Origin: Pseudomonadota bacterium
GTDB taxonomy: Bacteria; Pseudomonadota; Alphaproteobacteria; Rhodobacterales; Rhodobacteraceae
Reading direction: 5' to 3'
Length of the DNA stretch: 11,783 bases
Assembly: GCA_021813645.1 (NCBI GenBank)
Contig: JAKAJW010000341.1
Coordinates: 1-11,783 of the forward strand
Shown: positions 1-6,023 of the stretch, piece after piece
Layout: every line of letters starts with the position of its first letter
Numbering within the stretch: position 1 is the stretch's first letter
Program-made: the position numbers and the translations under genes
Notes under the pieces: model-generated
Databases searched by the model: none
What the model saw: only the letters and a program-made list of their open reading frames with translations
What the model was told of the DNA's origin: nothing

Positions 1-745
1 GCTCGGTGTGCCCCTTTCGGCTTGGGCCGGTCATGCGATCGGCTGGCGCGCCACTTTCGGGCTGATCGGGATCGCGGTGATGGTTTTCGCGCTCCTGGTC
101 GCAGCGTTTGTGAGGAATACGGGCCCGGGCCAGCCGGTGCGCCTGAGCCATCTCGTCGACGTCCTGATCCACCCCGCGACGGGTGCGGGGATTGCGGTCA
201 TGGCCCTTGAGATGGCGGGGGTGTTCGCGAGCTACACGATGATCACCCCGATGCTCGGGCAGCGCTTCGGTGCCGGTCCGGTGGCGATCTCGCTCGTCCT
301 GTTGATCTACGGCACCGCGGGTGTTCTCGGAAACGTCTTGGTGCGCCGAATTGCGAAGGCCTTGACGGCCGACAGAGCGGTGCGTGGCGCGTTGGGGGGG
401 CTTACCGCGATGTTCGCCGGCCTTGCGCTGATCCCGGCCAAGCTGCCTCTCGCCGTATTGCTGTTGATCTTCTGGGCGATGGCGAGCGACATCTTCATGC
501 CCTCGCAACAGCGCCGGATGGTGGAACTGGCGCCTGAAGTCCGCGGCCTCGTTCTCGCCTTGAACTCCTCCGCCATTTACATTGGAATGGCCGTCGGGGC
601 TTTCGCCGCCGGCAGTTTTCTACCGCTCACAGGGCTGCAGGGGCTCCCGCTCGTTTCGGTTGCGCTCCTCGTCCTGGCCCTCGCCGCCCTCGCACGCTCG
701 CGCCGGGCCGCGGCGCGCGGAGCCAGGCTTTCCCCGGCGATCTGA
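1..745 (+). CDS. MFS transporter, DHA1/AraJ-like efflux permease (C-terminal part, 5' truncated by window)
   Basis: Inner-membrane major facilitator, probably a proton-coupled exporter. The reading frame is open from base 2, so the true start lies upstream. The visible 247 codons hold about seven hydrophobic segments and correspond to the C-terminal half of a 12-helix transporter. Near the left edge is a Gly-Trp-Arg-Ala-Thr-Phe motif (GWRATF), typical of the helix 5/6 border in the arabinose-efflux (AraJ/YdhP) branch. Near the end, SQQRRMVELAP followed by ALNSSAIYIGMAVGA is the usual helix 10-11 signature of that branch. The substrate cannot be read from sequence. The gene ends with TGA at 743-745 and converges on the esterase gene; I see no convincing terminator between them. 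The family call is firm, while the sub-branch and the direction of transport are inferred from family resemblance. Confidence 0.85.
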   Translation, partial: LGVPLSAWAGHAIGWRATFGLIGIAVMVFALLVAAFVRNTGPGQPVRLSHLVDVLIHPATGAGIAVMALEMAGVFASYTMITPMLGQRFGAGPVAISLVLLIYGTAGVLGNVLVRRIAKALTADRAVRGALGGLTAMFAGLALIPAKLPLAVLLLIFWAMASDIFMPSQQRRMVELAPEVRGLVLALNSSAIYIGMAVGAFAAGSFLPLTGLQGLPLVSVALLVLALAALARSRRAAARGARLSPAI

Positions 746-857
746 TCGCCGTCGCCCTCGCCGACATGGCTAACCTCTGGCGCTGAATCCCAACGGGCTT
801 GGGGCTAGATGCCCTAGGGATCACCGATCGCGGGCGGCCCTCTTGCCTGCGGAAAGC

Positions 858-1796
858 TCAGCGAGGGTAGGGCCAGTCGTCGCGCGCGAGGGCGGCGATG
901 GCTTCGGTGATGCGGGCGAAGCTGTCGCGGGCGCGCGCCACGCTGCACCGCGCGCGCAGGTAGCCGTGGACGAGGCCCTTTTCCAACACCCAATGCGCGC
1001 GCCCGCCCTCGGCCGAGATCAGGCCACAATAGGCGCGGGCGTCATCGGCCAGCGGATCGCATTCGGCGGAGAAAGCGACTGTGGGCGGCAGGCCCGCGAA
1101 GCTCGGCGCCCAGAGCGGGGCGGCACTCGGGTCGTCGGGTGGTTCCTCGCCGTTCGCGTAGCGGATGCGGGCGTAGAATTCGAGATCGTCGCGGCTCAGC
1201 AACGGCGCGGCTGCATGGGTCAGGGCCGAACCGCGGTCGCAGTCGCCGCCAAGGCTGGGGTAGATCAGGACCTGGCCTTTGAGCCGGGGCTCATCCTTCA
1301 GGGTTTGGGCAACTGCGGCGGAGAGATTGCCGCCGGCGCTGTCGCCGCTGAGGACGAGAGGGCCGGGGAAGGTCGCAAGCACGGCGCGGGTGGCGGCGAG
1401 GGCGTCGTCGAAGGCGGCCGGGTGAAGATGTTCCGGGGCGAGCCGATAATCCACCGCGATCAGACGGAAGCCAGTCGCGGCACAAAGCTCGGCGCAGATG
1501 TCGTCGTGGCTGTGCAGCCCGCCGAGCACGAAGCCGCCGCCGTGAAAATAGACGACGGTCGCGGCCGGCCCGGCTGCGGGGGTGTAGAGCCGACAAGCCA
1601 CACCGCCGAGGCTTTGATCGCGGGCGGCGACGCCAGGGGGATGGCTGCGGAAGAAGGTCCGGCACATCGCATCATAGAATTCGCGCCGCCGGCCGATCGG
1701 AAGGGTGCCGGCTTCGGGTGGATAGCAGGCCTCGGTCTCGCGGATGAAGGCCCAGGTTTCGGCGTCGATCAGCTTGGCGTAGTCGGGGGGCGGCAT
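858..1796 (-). CDS. alpha/beta hydrolase, hormone-sensitive-lipase (HSL) family esterase
   Basis: A 312-residue esterase, predicted cytoplasmic because no signal peptide is visible. All elements of the HSL family (bacterial family IV lipases/esterases) are present in order: the oxyanion-hole motif HGGG at residues 85-88, the nucleophile elbow GDSAGG at 151-156 with Ser153, the acid Asp247 in the CDPLADD stretch, and His277 in VHGYLRA. The triad is therefore intact and the length is normal for the family. The N-terminal roughly 45 residues would form the cap. Substrates of this family are usually short-chain acyl esters, but nothing here specifies one. The ATG at 1796 is supported by an AGGA Shine-Dalgarno (complement of 1803-1806) six bases upstream. 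The gene faces the MFS gene tail to tail and lies downstream of the murein peptidase gene on the same strand, but a strong terminator separates those two, so it probably has its own promoter. Confidence 0.92.
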   Translation of the reverse strand: MPPPDYAKLIDAETWAFIRETEACYPPEAGTLPIGRRREFYDAMCRTFFRSHPPGVAARDQSLGGVACRLYTPAAGPAATVVYFHGGGFVLGGLHSHDDICAELCAATGFRLIAVDYRLAPEHLHPAAFDDALAATRAVLATFPGPLVLSGDSAGGNLSAAVAQTLKDEPRLKGQVLIYPSLGGDCDRGSALTHAAAPLLSRDDLEFYARIRYANGEEPPDDPSAAPLWAPSFAGLPPTVAFSAECDPLADDARAYCGLISAEGGRAHWVLEKGLVHGYLRARCSVARARDSFARITEAIAALARDDWPYPR

Positions 1797-1843
1797 GGCG
1801 GTTCCTGTCTGCGGTCGCGCGGCCGTTTTGGCCGGGACCGACC

Positions 1844-1870
1844 GAAATGAAAAGCGTCGGAAATGAAAAG
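1844..1870. repeat. short direct repeat GAAATGAAAAG, two copies
   Basis: Two exact 11-base copies, at 1844-1854 and 1860-1870, start 16 bases apart. They sit between the esterase start and the murein-peptidase terminator. On the minus strand each copy gives CTTTTCATTTC, a T-rich tail; each follows one of two alternative hairpins, so the duplication may simply give a double terminator tail. A regulatory role upstream of the esterase gene is possible but unsupported. Confidence 0.5.
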
Positions 1871-1891
1871 GGCGCCGGCCGGGCCGACGCC
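1866..1891 (-). terminator. intrinsic terminator of the DUF882/MepK-like gene
   Basis: Read on the minus strand, 1891-1871 folds into a 9-bp GC-rich hairpin (GGCGTCGGC, loop CCG, GCCGGCGCC, one G-U pair). It is followed at once by CTTTTC (complement of 1865-1870). It begins 27 bases after the stop codon of the gene ending at 1918, as expected for its terminator. A weaker alternative pairing of GCGTCGG (complement of 1884-1890) with CCGACGC (complement of 1854-1860), followed by TTTT, lies in the same stretch. Confidence 0.75.
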
Positions 1892-1917
1892 AGTGTCCAG
1901 GAGTTCGGGACGGCGGC

Positions 1918-2487
1918 TCAGTCGTGCCACGTGCGGACCGGGCCGCAATCCATGTGCACGAAGTCAGAGCGCATGTATTTGCCGACGCCGCCAGCTTGGC
2001 AGGACCAGGCCGCGGAGTAGATTTGGGAAACCGTACGCGAGTTCAGCCGGAGGTCCGCCGCCTCGCCTTGGATATGAAGCGAATGTTTGGCAACGCCGCG
2101 GGAGTGCGACCGCAGCATGGCGTTGGTCTGCGGTGTGCGATAGCCGGAGAGCAGCATATAGGGCTCTGGCGTGTCGAGCAGGGCGTGGGTGGCGGCGATG
2201 ATGTCGACGGTCTGCGGCGACATCACATGGATTTCGTCAACCCGCCAATCGCGCATGAAGTAGTTGATCTGGCTCAGGACCTCGGGAACGTATTTCCCAT
2301 CGACCCAATAGATCGCATCGAGCGTTTCGCCGCTGCGGCCCGAATACATTCGGACGCGGCGGATGTCGCCGGCCCCGCGCAAGAAGCCGAATGCGTTTGC
2401 ATAGGTAGGTGCAGCCGCAATGGTCGTGGCCGCGAAAGCGCGTAGAAGTCCGCGCCGCGAAAGCGCAACCGAAGTTGTGGATGTCAT
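1918..2487 (-). CDS. mepK: Tat-exported murein endopeptidase, DUF882/peptidase M15 family, YcbK/MepK-like
   Basis: Periplasmic zinc peptidase of 189 residues, the usual size of YcbK. The N-terminus has a twin-arginine signal, SRRGLLRAF at residues 10-18, then an Ala/Thr-rich hydrophobic stretch ending near ANA at 30-32. The mature part carries the M15-type core: SGYRTPQTN at 114-122, HSRGVAKHSLHIQG at 128-141 with His138, then Asp145, and HMDCGP at 178-183 with His178. His138, Asp145 and His178 are the expected zinc ligands. E. coli YcbK (MepK) has matching motifs and a Tat signal and is known to cleave mDAP-mDAP (3-3) peptidoglycan cross-links. That this protein does the same is inference. 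It is transcribed divergently from a YcbB-type L,D-transpeptidase gene; ycbB and ycbK are also neighbours in E. coli. The start is the only in-frame ATG that keeps the Tat motif near the N-terminus. Confidence 0.88.
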   Translation of the reverse strand: MTSTTSVALSRRGLLRAFAATTIAAAPTYANAFGFLRGAGDIRRVRMYSGRSGETLDAIYWVDGKYVPEVLSQINYFMRDWRVDEIHVMSPQTVDIIAATHALLDTPEPYMLLSGYRTPQTNAMLRSHSRGVAKHSLHIQGEAADLRLNSRTVSQIYSAAWSCQAGGVGKYMRSDFVHMDCGPVRTWHD

Positions 2488-2549
2488 GCCTACTGCCTGT
2501 CCCGATCTAGAAAGGCCGTCTATTTGACGGTCTCGTTACGTCCATCCCC

Positions 2550-2570
2550 TGGCACGCTGCTTTTGTGCCA
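2550..2570. promoter_or_regulatory. inverted repeat TGGCAC-N9-GTGCCA, possible operator
   Basis: A perfect 6-base dyad with arms at 2550-2555 and 2565-2570. It lies in the divergent region between the murein peptidase and L,D-transpeptidase genes, 63 bases upstream of the former's ATG and about 310 bases before the latter's proposed start. The size and spacing suit a dimeric regulator, but no regulator family can be named. Confidence 0.3.
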
Positions 2571-2868
2571 CAGTAATTCACAATTCGAAACCGCCTGTTC
2601 GGCTTCTTTCAACGTCTTGGGTGTTATGAGCGGATTTTTGCTGAGTCGCGCACAACAGGTCGGCGACAGCGGGCCGAGCCGTGCAATGTGGCTTCACAAG
2701 ATCCGGAGCAGGCGGAGTTGCGCGCAGGTGACAGCCAGGAGGCGGACCTTGGCCGGGAGTGGACTTCGGCGGATTTATTGCCCACAGATTGCAGATACGC
2801 AAAAGACCGGTGTGGGCCCCGGCAAAGCGCGGCGGCGCGGTCATGGCAGCGGGGCTCGATGGGCCGAT

Positions 2869-2873
2869 GGGAG
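2869..2873 (+). promoter_or_regulatory. Shine-Dalgarno GGGAG deciding a TTG start at 2881
   Basis: GGGAG lies 7 bases before TTG 2881 but only 1 base before the in-frame GTG at 2875. The spacing therefore favours TTG as the start of the L,D-transpeptidase. The in-frame GTG at 2893 has no comparable upstream motif. Confidence 0.45.
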
Positions 2874-2880
2874 CGTGCGG

Positions 2881-4590
2881 TTGGGCGATTGGGTGCTGAG
2901 ACAGATCGGTTATGGCGTCGGCGTGGCGCTTTTCGTTCTGCTGGCGACGGCGCAGGTCTCCGGTGCTGCGGATGCGCGGCCGATCGCGGCGGATCCGGCG
3001 AAGGTGGCGCCGGCGTCCGGTCTGCCACTGCAGGCCGTGGCACTTCAGAACGTGCCTGCCGAAGCCGGTCCGGCCGAGCTTTCCCCCTTCGTCCAAGCCT
3101 TGGTGGCCGCGATCGGCAACGACCGGCCGCTGGCGGCGTTCTACCAGGCGCGGGACTATCAGCCGATCTGGACGAATGCGGCCGATGCCGCACGGCGCCA
3201 GGCATTCTTTGAGGCACTGGCGGGCGCCGCGGATCAGGGGCTGCCAGCCGGGCGATACGATCTTCCGGGGATTATCGCCAAGCTGCGGGCTGCGAACACG
3301 GTGCGTGATCGCGCCGCGGCGGAAATAGCGCTGAGCAAGGACTTCCTGCAATATGCGCGCGACGCCGCCTCCGGGGTGCTGACGCCTGCGGACATCGCTC
3401 CTGGGATCGTGCGGGACATCGCGCGGCCGAAGCCCGAACAGACGCTGGACGCCTTGGCGACCGCGGCCGATCCGGCGGCCTTCCTGCGAGGTCTGTTGCC
3501 GCAGGCGCCGCAATATAACGAACTGCTGAAGGCCAAGCTGCGGCTGGAGCAGGAGGCCGCGGCCGATGCCTGGGGGCCGCCCGTCGCCGCCAAGTCGCTC
3601 AAGCCCGGCCAGACTGGGCCGGCGGTGGTGGCGCTGCGCGACAGGTTGATCGCGATGGGCTATCTCGCCCCGACGGCGACAGCGGACTACGACGCGGTGA
3701 TTGCGGCGGCGGTGAGCCAGTTCCAGGCCGATCATGGCCTGCCGACCGATGGCGTCGCCGGGGCCGATACGATGTCGGAGGTCAACCTCCAGCCGGCCGA
3801 CCGGCTGAAGTCGGTGATCGTTGCGATGGAACGCTGGCGCTGGATGCCGCGCGAGCTGGGCGAACGCTATGTCTGGGTGAACCTGCCCGATTTCGCCGCG
3901 CGGGTCTTCGTCGGCGGCAAGCAGGTCTTCGAGAGCCGTGCGGTAATCGGAAAGAACTCCAAGGACACCCGGACGCCCGAGTTTTCCAACGTCATGCGCT
4001 ACATGGACGTGAACCCGACCTGGAACGTGCCGCGCTCGATCGTGACCAAGGAGTATCTGCCGCAGCTGCAGGCCGATCCAACTTCCGAAAGCCAGTTGCA
4101 ACTGGTGGATTCACGGGGCCAGGTGGTCGACCGCAAATCGGTCGATTTCAGCCAATATGACGCCGACACCTTTCCCTATGAGTTGAAGCAGCCCCCTTCG
4201 GATGGCAATGCCCTGGGGTTGGTGAAATTCATGTTCCCGAACAAATACAATATCTATCTCCACGACACGCCGTCGAAATACCTCTTCAAGAACCACGTGC
4301 GGGCCTATAGCCATGGCTGCATCCGGCTGCAGCGGCCTTTCGATCTGGCCAACCTGCTGCTCGGCTGGCAAAGCGCGAGCCCGGAGGCAGAGTTCAAGAC
4401 CGCGCTCGCCAAGAAAGTGGAAAGCGTGATCGACCTGAAAGAGCCGCTGCCGGTGCATCTGGTCTATTTCACCGCCTATCCCGACCTCGGCGGGCATATG
4501 CAGTATCGCCGCGATGTCTACGGTCGCGACGCCCGGCTTTTTGCCGCGCTGCAATCGGCTGGGGTGGCGCTGGGGGCGAAACCGAACTAA
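2881..4590 (+). CDS. L,D-transpeptidase, YcbB/LdtD type (scaffold domain, peptidoglycan-binding domain, YkuD catalytic domain)
   Basis: Exported cross-linking enzyme, 569 residues from TTG 2881. A signal peptide covers about residues 1-30 (hydrophobic core GVGVALFVLLATA). A YcbB-type scaffold begins near residue 87 (FYQARDYQPIW). A peptidoglycan-binding domain (PG_binding_1 type) spans about 241-302 (LKPGQTGPAVVALRDRL and the following FQADHGLPTDG). The YkuD catalytic domain is C-terminal, with His461 in LHDTPSKYLF and the active-site motif YSHGCIRL containing His478, Cys480 and Arg482. The catalytic set is complete and the length is normal for YcbB. The family makes 3-3 mDAP-mDAP cross-links, or attaches lipoproteins, in the periplasm. 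The YcbB architecture favours cross-linking; this is inference. GTG 2875 and GTG 2893 are alternative starts, and an upstream-extended frame to 2524 is unlikely. The gene is first in a four-gene block; lpxD follows after 42 bases. Confidence 0.9.
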   Translation: MGDWVLRQIGYGVGVALFVLLATAQVSGAADARPIAADPAKVAPASGLPLQAVALQNVPAEAGPAELSPFVQALVAAIGNDRPLAAFYQARDYQPIWTNAADAARRQAFFEALAGAADQGLPAGRYDLPGIIAKLRAANTVRDRAAAEIALSKDFLQYARDAASGVLTPADIAPGIVRDIARPKPEQTLDALATAADPAAFLRGLLPQAPQYNELLKAKLRLEQEAAADAWGPPVAAKSLKPGQTGPAVVALRDRLIAMGYLAPTATADYDAVIAAAVSQFQADHGLPTDGVAGADTMSEVNLQPADRLKSVIVAMERWRWMPRELGERYVWVNLPDFAARVFVGGKQVFESRAVIGKNSKDTRTPEFSNVMRYMDVNPTWNVPRSIVTKEYLPQLQADPTSESQLQLVDSRGQVVDRKSVDFSQYDADTFPYELKQPPSDGNALGLVKFMFPNKYNIYLHDTPSKYLFKNHVRAYSHGCIRLQRPFDLANLLLGWQSASPEAEFKTALAKKVESVIDLKEPLPVHLVYFTAYPDLGGHMQYRRDVYGRDARLFAALQSAGVALGAKPN

Positions 4591-4632
4591 GCGGTGTACC
4601 GGGGGCGAAAGCCTCGGACCGGCGGAGCTATC

Positions 4633-5724
4633 ATGAGCCACAAGATCGGCGAGATCGCAACGGCGCTTGGCGCGCGGGCGGAGGGCGAGTTGTCGCTTGC
4701 CGTCAGCGGCGCGGCCGAGCCCGGGCGCGCCGGGCCGGCTGATCTGGCCTTGGCGATGAGCCCGAAATATGCCCAGGCGCTGTCACAGGGGCAGGCGCGC
4801 GCTGCGCTGTTGTGGGAGGGCGCCGATTGGCGCGGGCTCGGTCTGGCGGCGGCGATCTTCGTGCCGCGGCCGCGGCTTGCCATGGCCGGGCTGACGCGCC
4901 TACTCGATCCCGGGCCCGAGATCGCACCCGGCATTCATGGCTCGGCGATCGTCGACCCATCGGCAGAAATCGGTGCCAGCGCGGCGATCGGTCCCTTCGT
5001 GGTGATCGGTCGGGGCGTGCGGATCGGTCCGGGGGCGCGGATCGCCGCGCATGTCTCGATTTCGGAAGAGGCGTCCATCGGAGCGGCGGCGCTGATCCTG
5101 CAGGGAGTCCGTATCGGCCCGCGGGTGGTCATCGGCGATCGGTTCATCGCACAGCCCGGCGCTGTGATTGGCGGCGATGGGTTCTCATTCGTCACCGAAA
5201 CCACGTCTGGCGTCGAGGAGATCCGGCGCACGCTCGGCCAGCGTCAGGAGATCGTCGAGCAGGGATGGGTCCGGATCCATTCGCTCGGCTCGGTTCGGAT
5301 CGGCGACGACGTTGAGATCGGTGCCAATTCGACGGTGGATCGCGGCACGATCCGTGACACCGAAGTGGGCTCCGGCACCAAGATCGACAACTTGGTTCAT
5401 CTGGGGCACAACGTTGTGGTCGGTCGCGATGCGCTGCTCTGCGGGCAAGTCGGCGTCGCCGGGTCGGCGCGGATCGGCGATCGGGTGGTGCTGGCCGGGC
5501 AGGTCGGCGTCAATGACAACATCTTCGTCGGCGACGACGTGATCGCCGGCGGCGGGACGAAGATCTTCACCAACACGCCGGCAGGCCGGGTTATCTTGGG
5601 CTATCCGGCGATCAAAATGGAAAACCATGTCGAGGCCTACAAGGGCTTCCGCCGGCTGCCGCGGCTCTTCGCGCAGGTGGCGGAACTGCAAAAAGCGGTT
5701 TCCAAGCTCACGAAGTCCGACTAA
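4633..5724 (+). CDS. lpxD: UDP-3-O-(3-hydroxyacyl)glucosamine N-acyltransferase LpxD
   Basis: Third step of lipid A synthesis: transfer of an acyl chain from acyl-ACP to the 2-amino group of UDP-3-O-acyl-glucosamine in the cytoplasm. The protein has 363 residues, slightly longer than the usual 340 or so. An N-terminal domain (about 1-100, containing AMSPKYAQAL) is followed by a long run of hexapeptide repeats (about 105-320) that would form the left-handed beta-helix of a trimer. IDNLVHLGHNVVVG carries His259, the counterpart of catalytic His239 in E. coli. A helical C-terminus (FRRLPRLFAQVAELQKAVSKL) matches the family's ACP-contacting tail. ATG 4633 is preceded by GGAG (4624-4627) with 5-base spacing and is preferred over the in-frame GTG at 4594. 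Unlike the common arrangement, no fabZ or lpxA is beside it; instead an ACP and a ketoacyl synthase follow, suggesting a dedicated acyl donor. Confidence 0.95.
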   Translation: MSHKIGEIATALGARAEGELSLAVSGAAEPGRAGPADLALAMSPKYAQALSQGQARAALLWEGADWRGLGLAAAIFVPRPRLAMAGLTRLLDPGPEIAPGIHGSAIVDPSAEIGASAAIGPFVVIGRGVRIGPGARIAAHVSISEEASIGAAALILQGVRIGPRVVIGDRFIAQPGAVIGGDGFSFVTETTSGVEEIRRTLGQRQEIVEQGWVRIHSLGSVRIGDDVEIGANSTVDRGTIRDTEVGSGTKIDNLVHLGHNVVVGRDALLCGQVGVAGSARIGDRVVLAGQVGVNDNIFVGDDVIAGGGTKIFTNTPAGRVILGYPAIKMENHVEAYKGFRRLPRLFAQVAELQKAVSKLTKSD

Positions 5725-5753
5725 ATAGCCGCGGGTAAAAGACGGGGGCGATC

Positions 5754-6023
5754 GTGTCGACCGAGGTCAAGGATAGGGTGATCGCAATCATCGCGCAGCA
5801 GGCGGTGCTCGATGTGGTCGATGTGAAACCAGAGGCGACGCTGGAGAGCCTCGGCATCGACAGCCTGGGCTTGGTCGAGTCGATCTTCGCGATCGAAGAG
5901 GCCTTCGATATCACCGTCCCGTTCAACGCCAACGAGCCGACCGAGAACGCCGCCTTCGATATCTCCACCGTCGGTTCGATCATCACTGCCGTGGAAAGCC
6001 TCGTGGCCGAGCAGCAGGCATGA
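5754..6023 (+). CDS. acyl carrier protein (specialised, lipid A-associated by context)
   Basis: An 89-residue ACP. The 4'-phosphopantetheine attachment motif is GIDSLGLVES, with Ser37 as the modified residue. Helix II continues with IFAIEEAFDITVPF, acidic as is normal for ACPs. After this comes an unusual insert-like stretch (NANEPTENAAFDIST) before helix IV. The sequence differs from the housekeeping AcpP pattern, and it is shorter than and unlike rhizobial AcpXL as I recall it, so I give no symbol. GTG 5754 is the first possible start after the in-frame TAA at 5736-5738. The gene sits 29 bases after lpxD and overlaps the ketoacyl synthase gene by 4 bases (ATGA). The context suggests it carries an acyl chain elongated by that synthase to LpxD. 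This role is inference; the ACP identity is certain. Confidence 0.93.
   Translation: MSTEVKDRVIAIIAQQAVLDVVDVKPEATLESLGIDSLGLVESIFAIEEAFDITVPFNANEPTENAAFDISTVGSIITAVESLVAEQQA

Larger units (their letters stand above)
2488..2880. other. divergent intergenic/leader region between mepK-like and L,D-transpeptidase genes
   Basis: About 390 bases with no gene I believe in. An open frame continuous with the transpeptidase runs back to 2524. However, its translation here is Arg/Ser-rich, has no family resemblance and would bury the signal peptide, so I treat it as untranslated. The left part is less GC-rich than the flanking genes and is the likely promoter zone for both genes. Two small dyads are visible: CCGTC-N5-GACGG (2516-2530) and TGGCAC-N9-GTGCCA (2550-2570). 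I could not place a convincing -35/-10 pair. Confidence 0.55.

Noticed and set aside
789..803. Hairpin CCCAA-N5-TTGGG between the MFS and esterase genes as a terminator
   Set aside because: Only five base pairs and no T tract on either strand.
843..1850. Long plus-strand open frame opposite the esterase
   Set aside because: Antisense shadow in GC-rich DNA. The translation is Gly/Ala/Arg-rich with no domain, while the opposite strand has a complete catalytic triad.
2550..2566. Sigma54-like promoter (TGGCACG-N4-TT)
   Set aside because: The -24 half matches, but the -12 position reads TT where GC is required; the stretch is better described as an inverted repeat.
2578..4101. Long minus-strand open frame opposite the L,D-transpeptidase
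   Set aside because: Arg/His/Gly-rich translation without motifs; the plus strand encodes an intact YkuD enzyme.
5754..6023. Assignment of the ACP as AcpXL (very-long-chain fatty acid ACP)
   Set aside because: The sequence after the Ser motif does not match the AcpXL pattern I know, and the usual lpxXL/adh/fabZ companions are absent.
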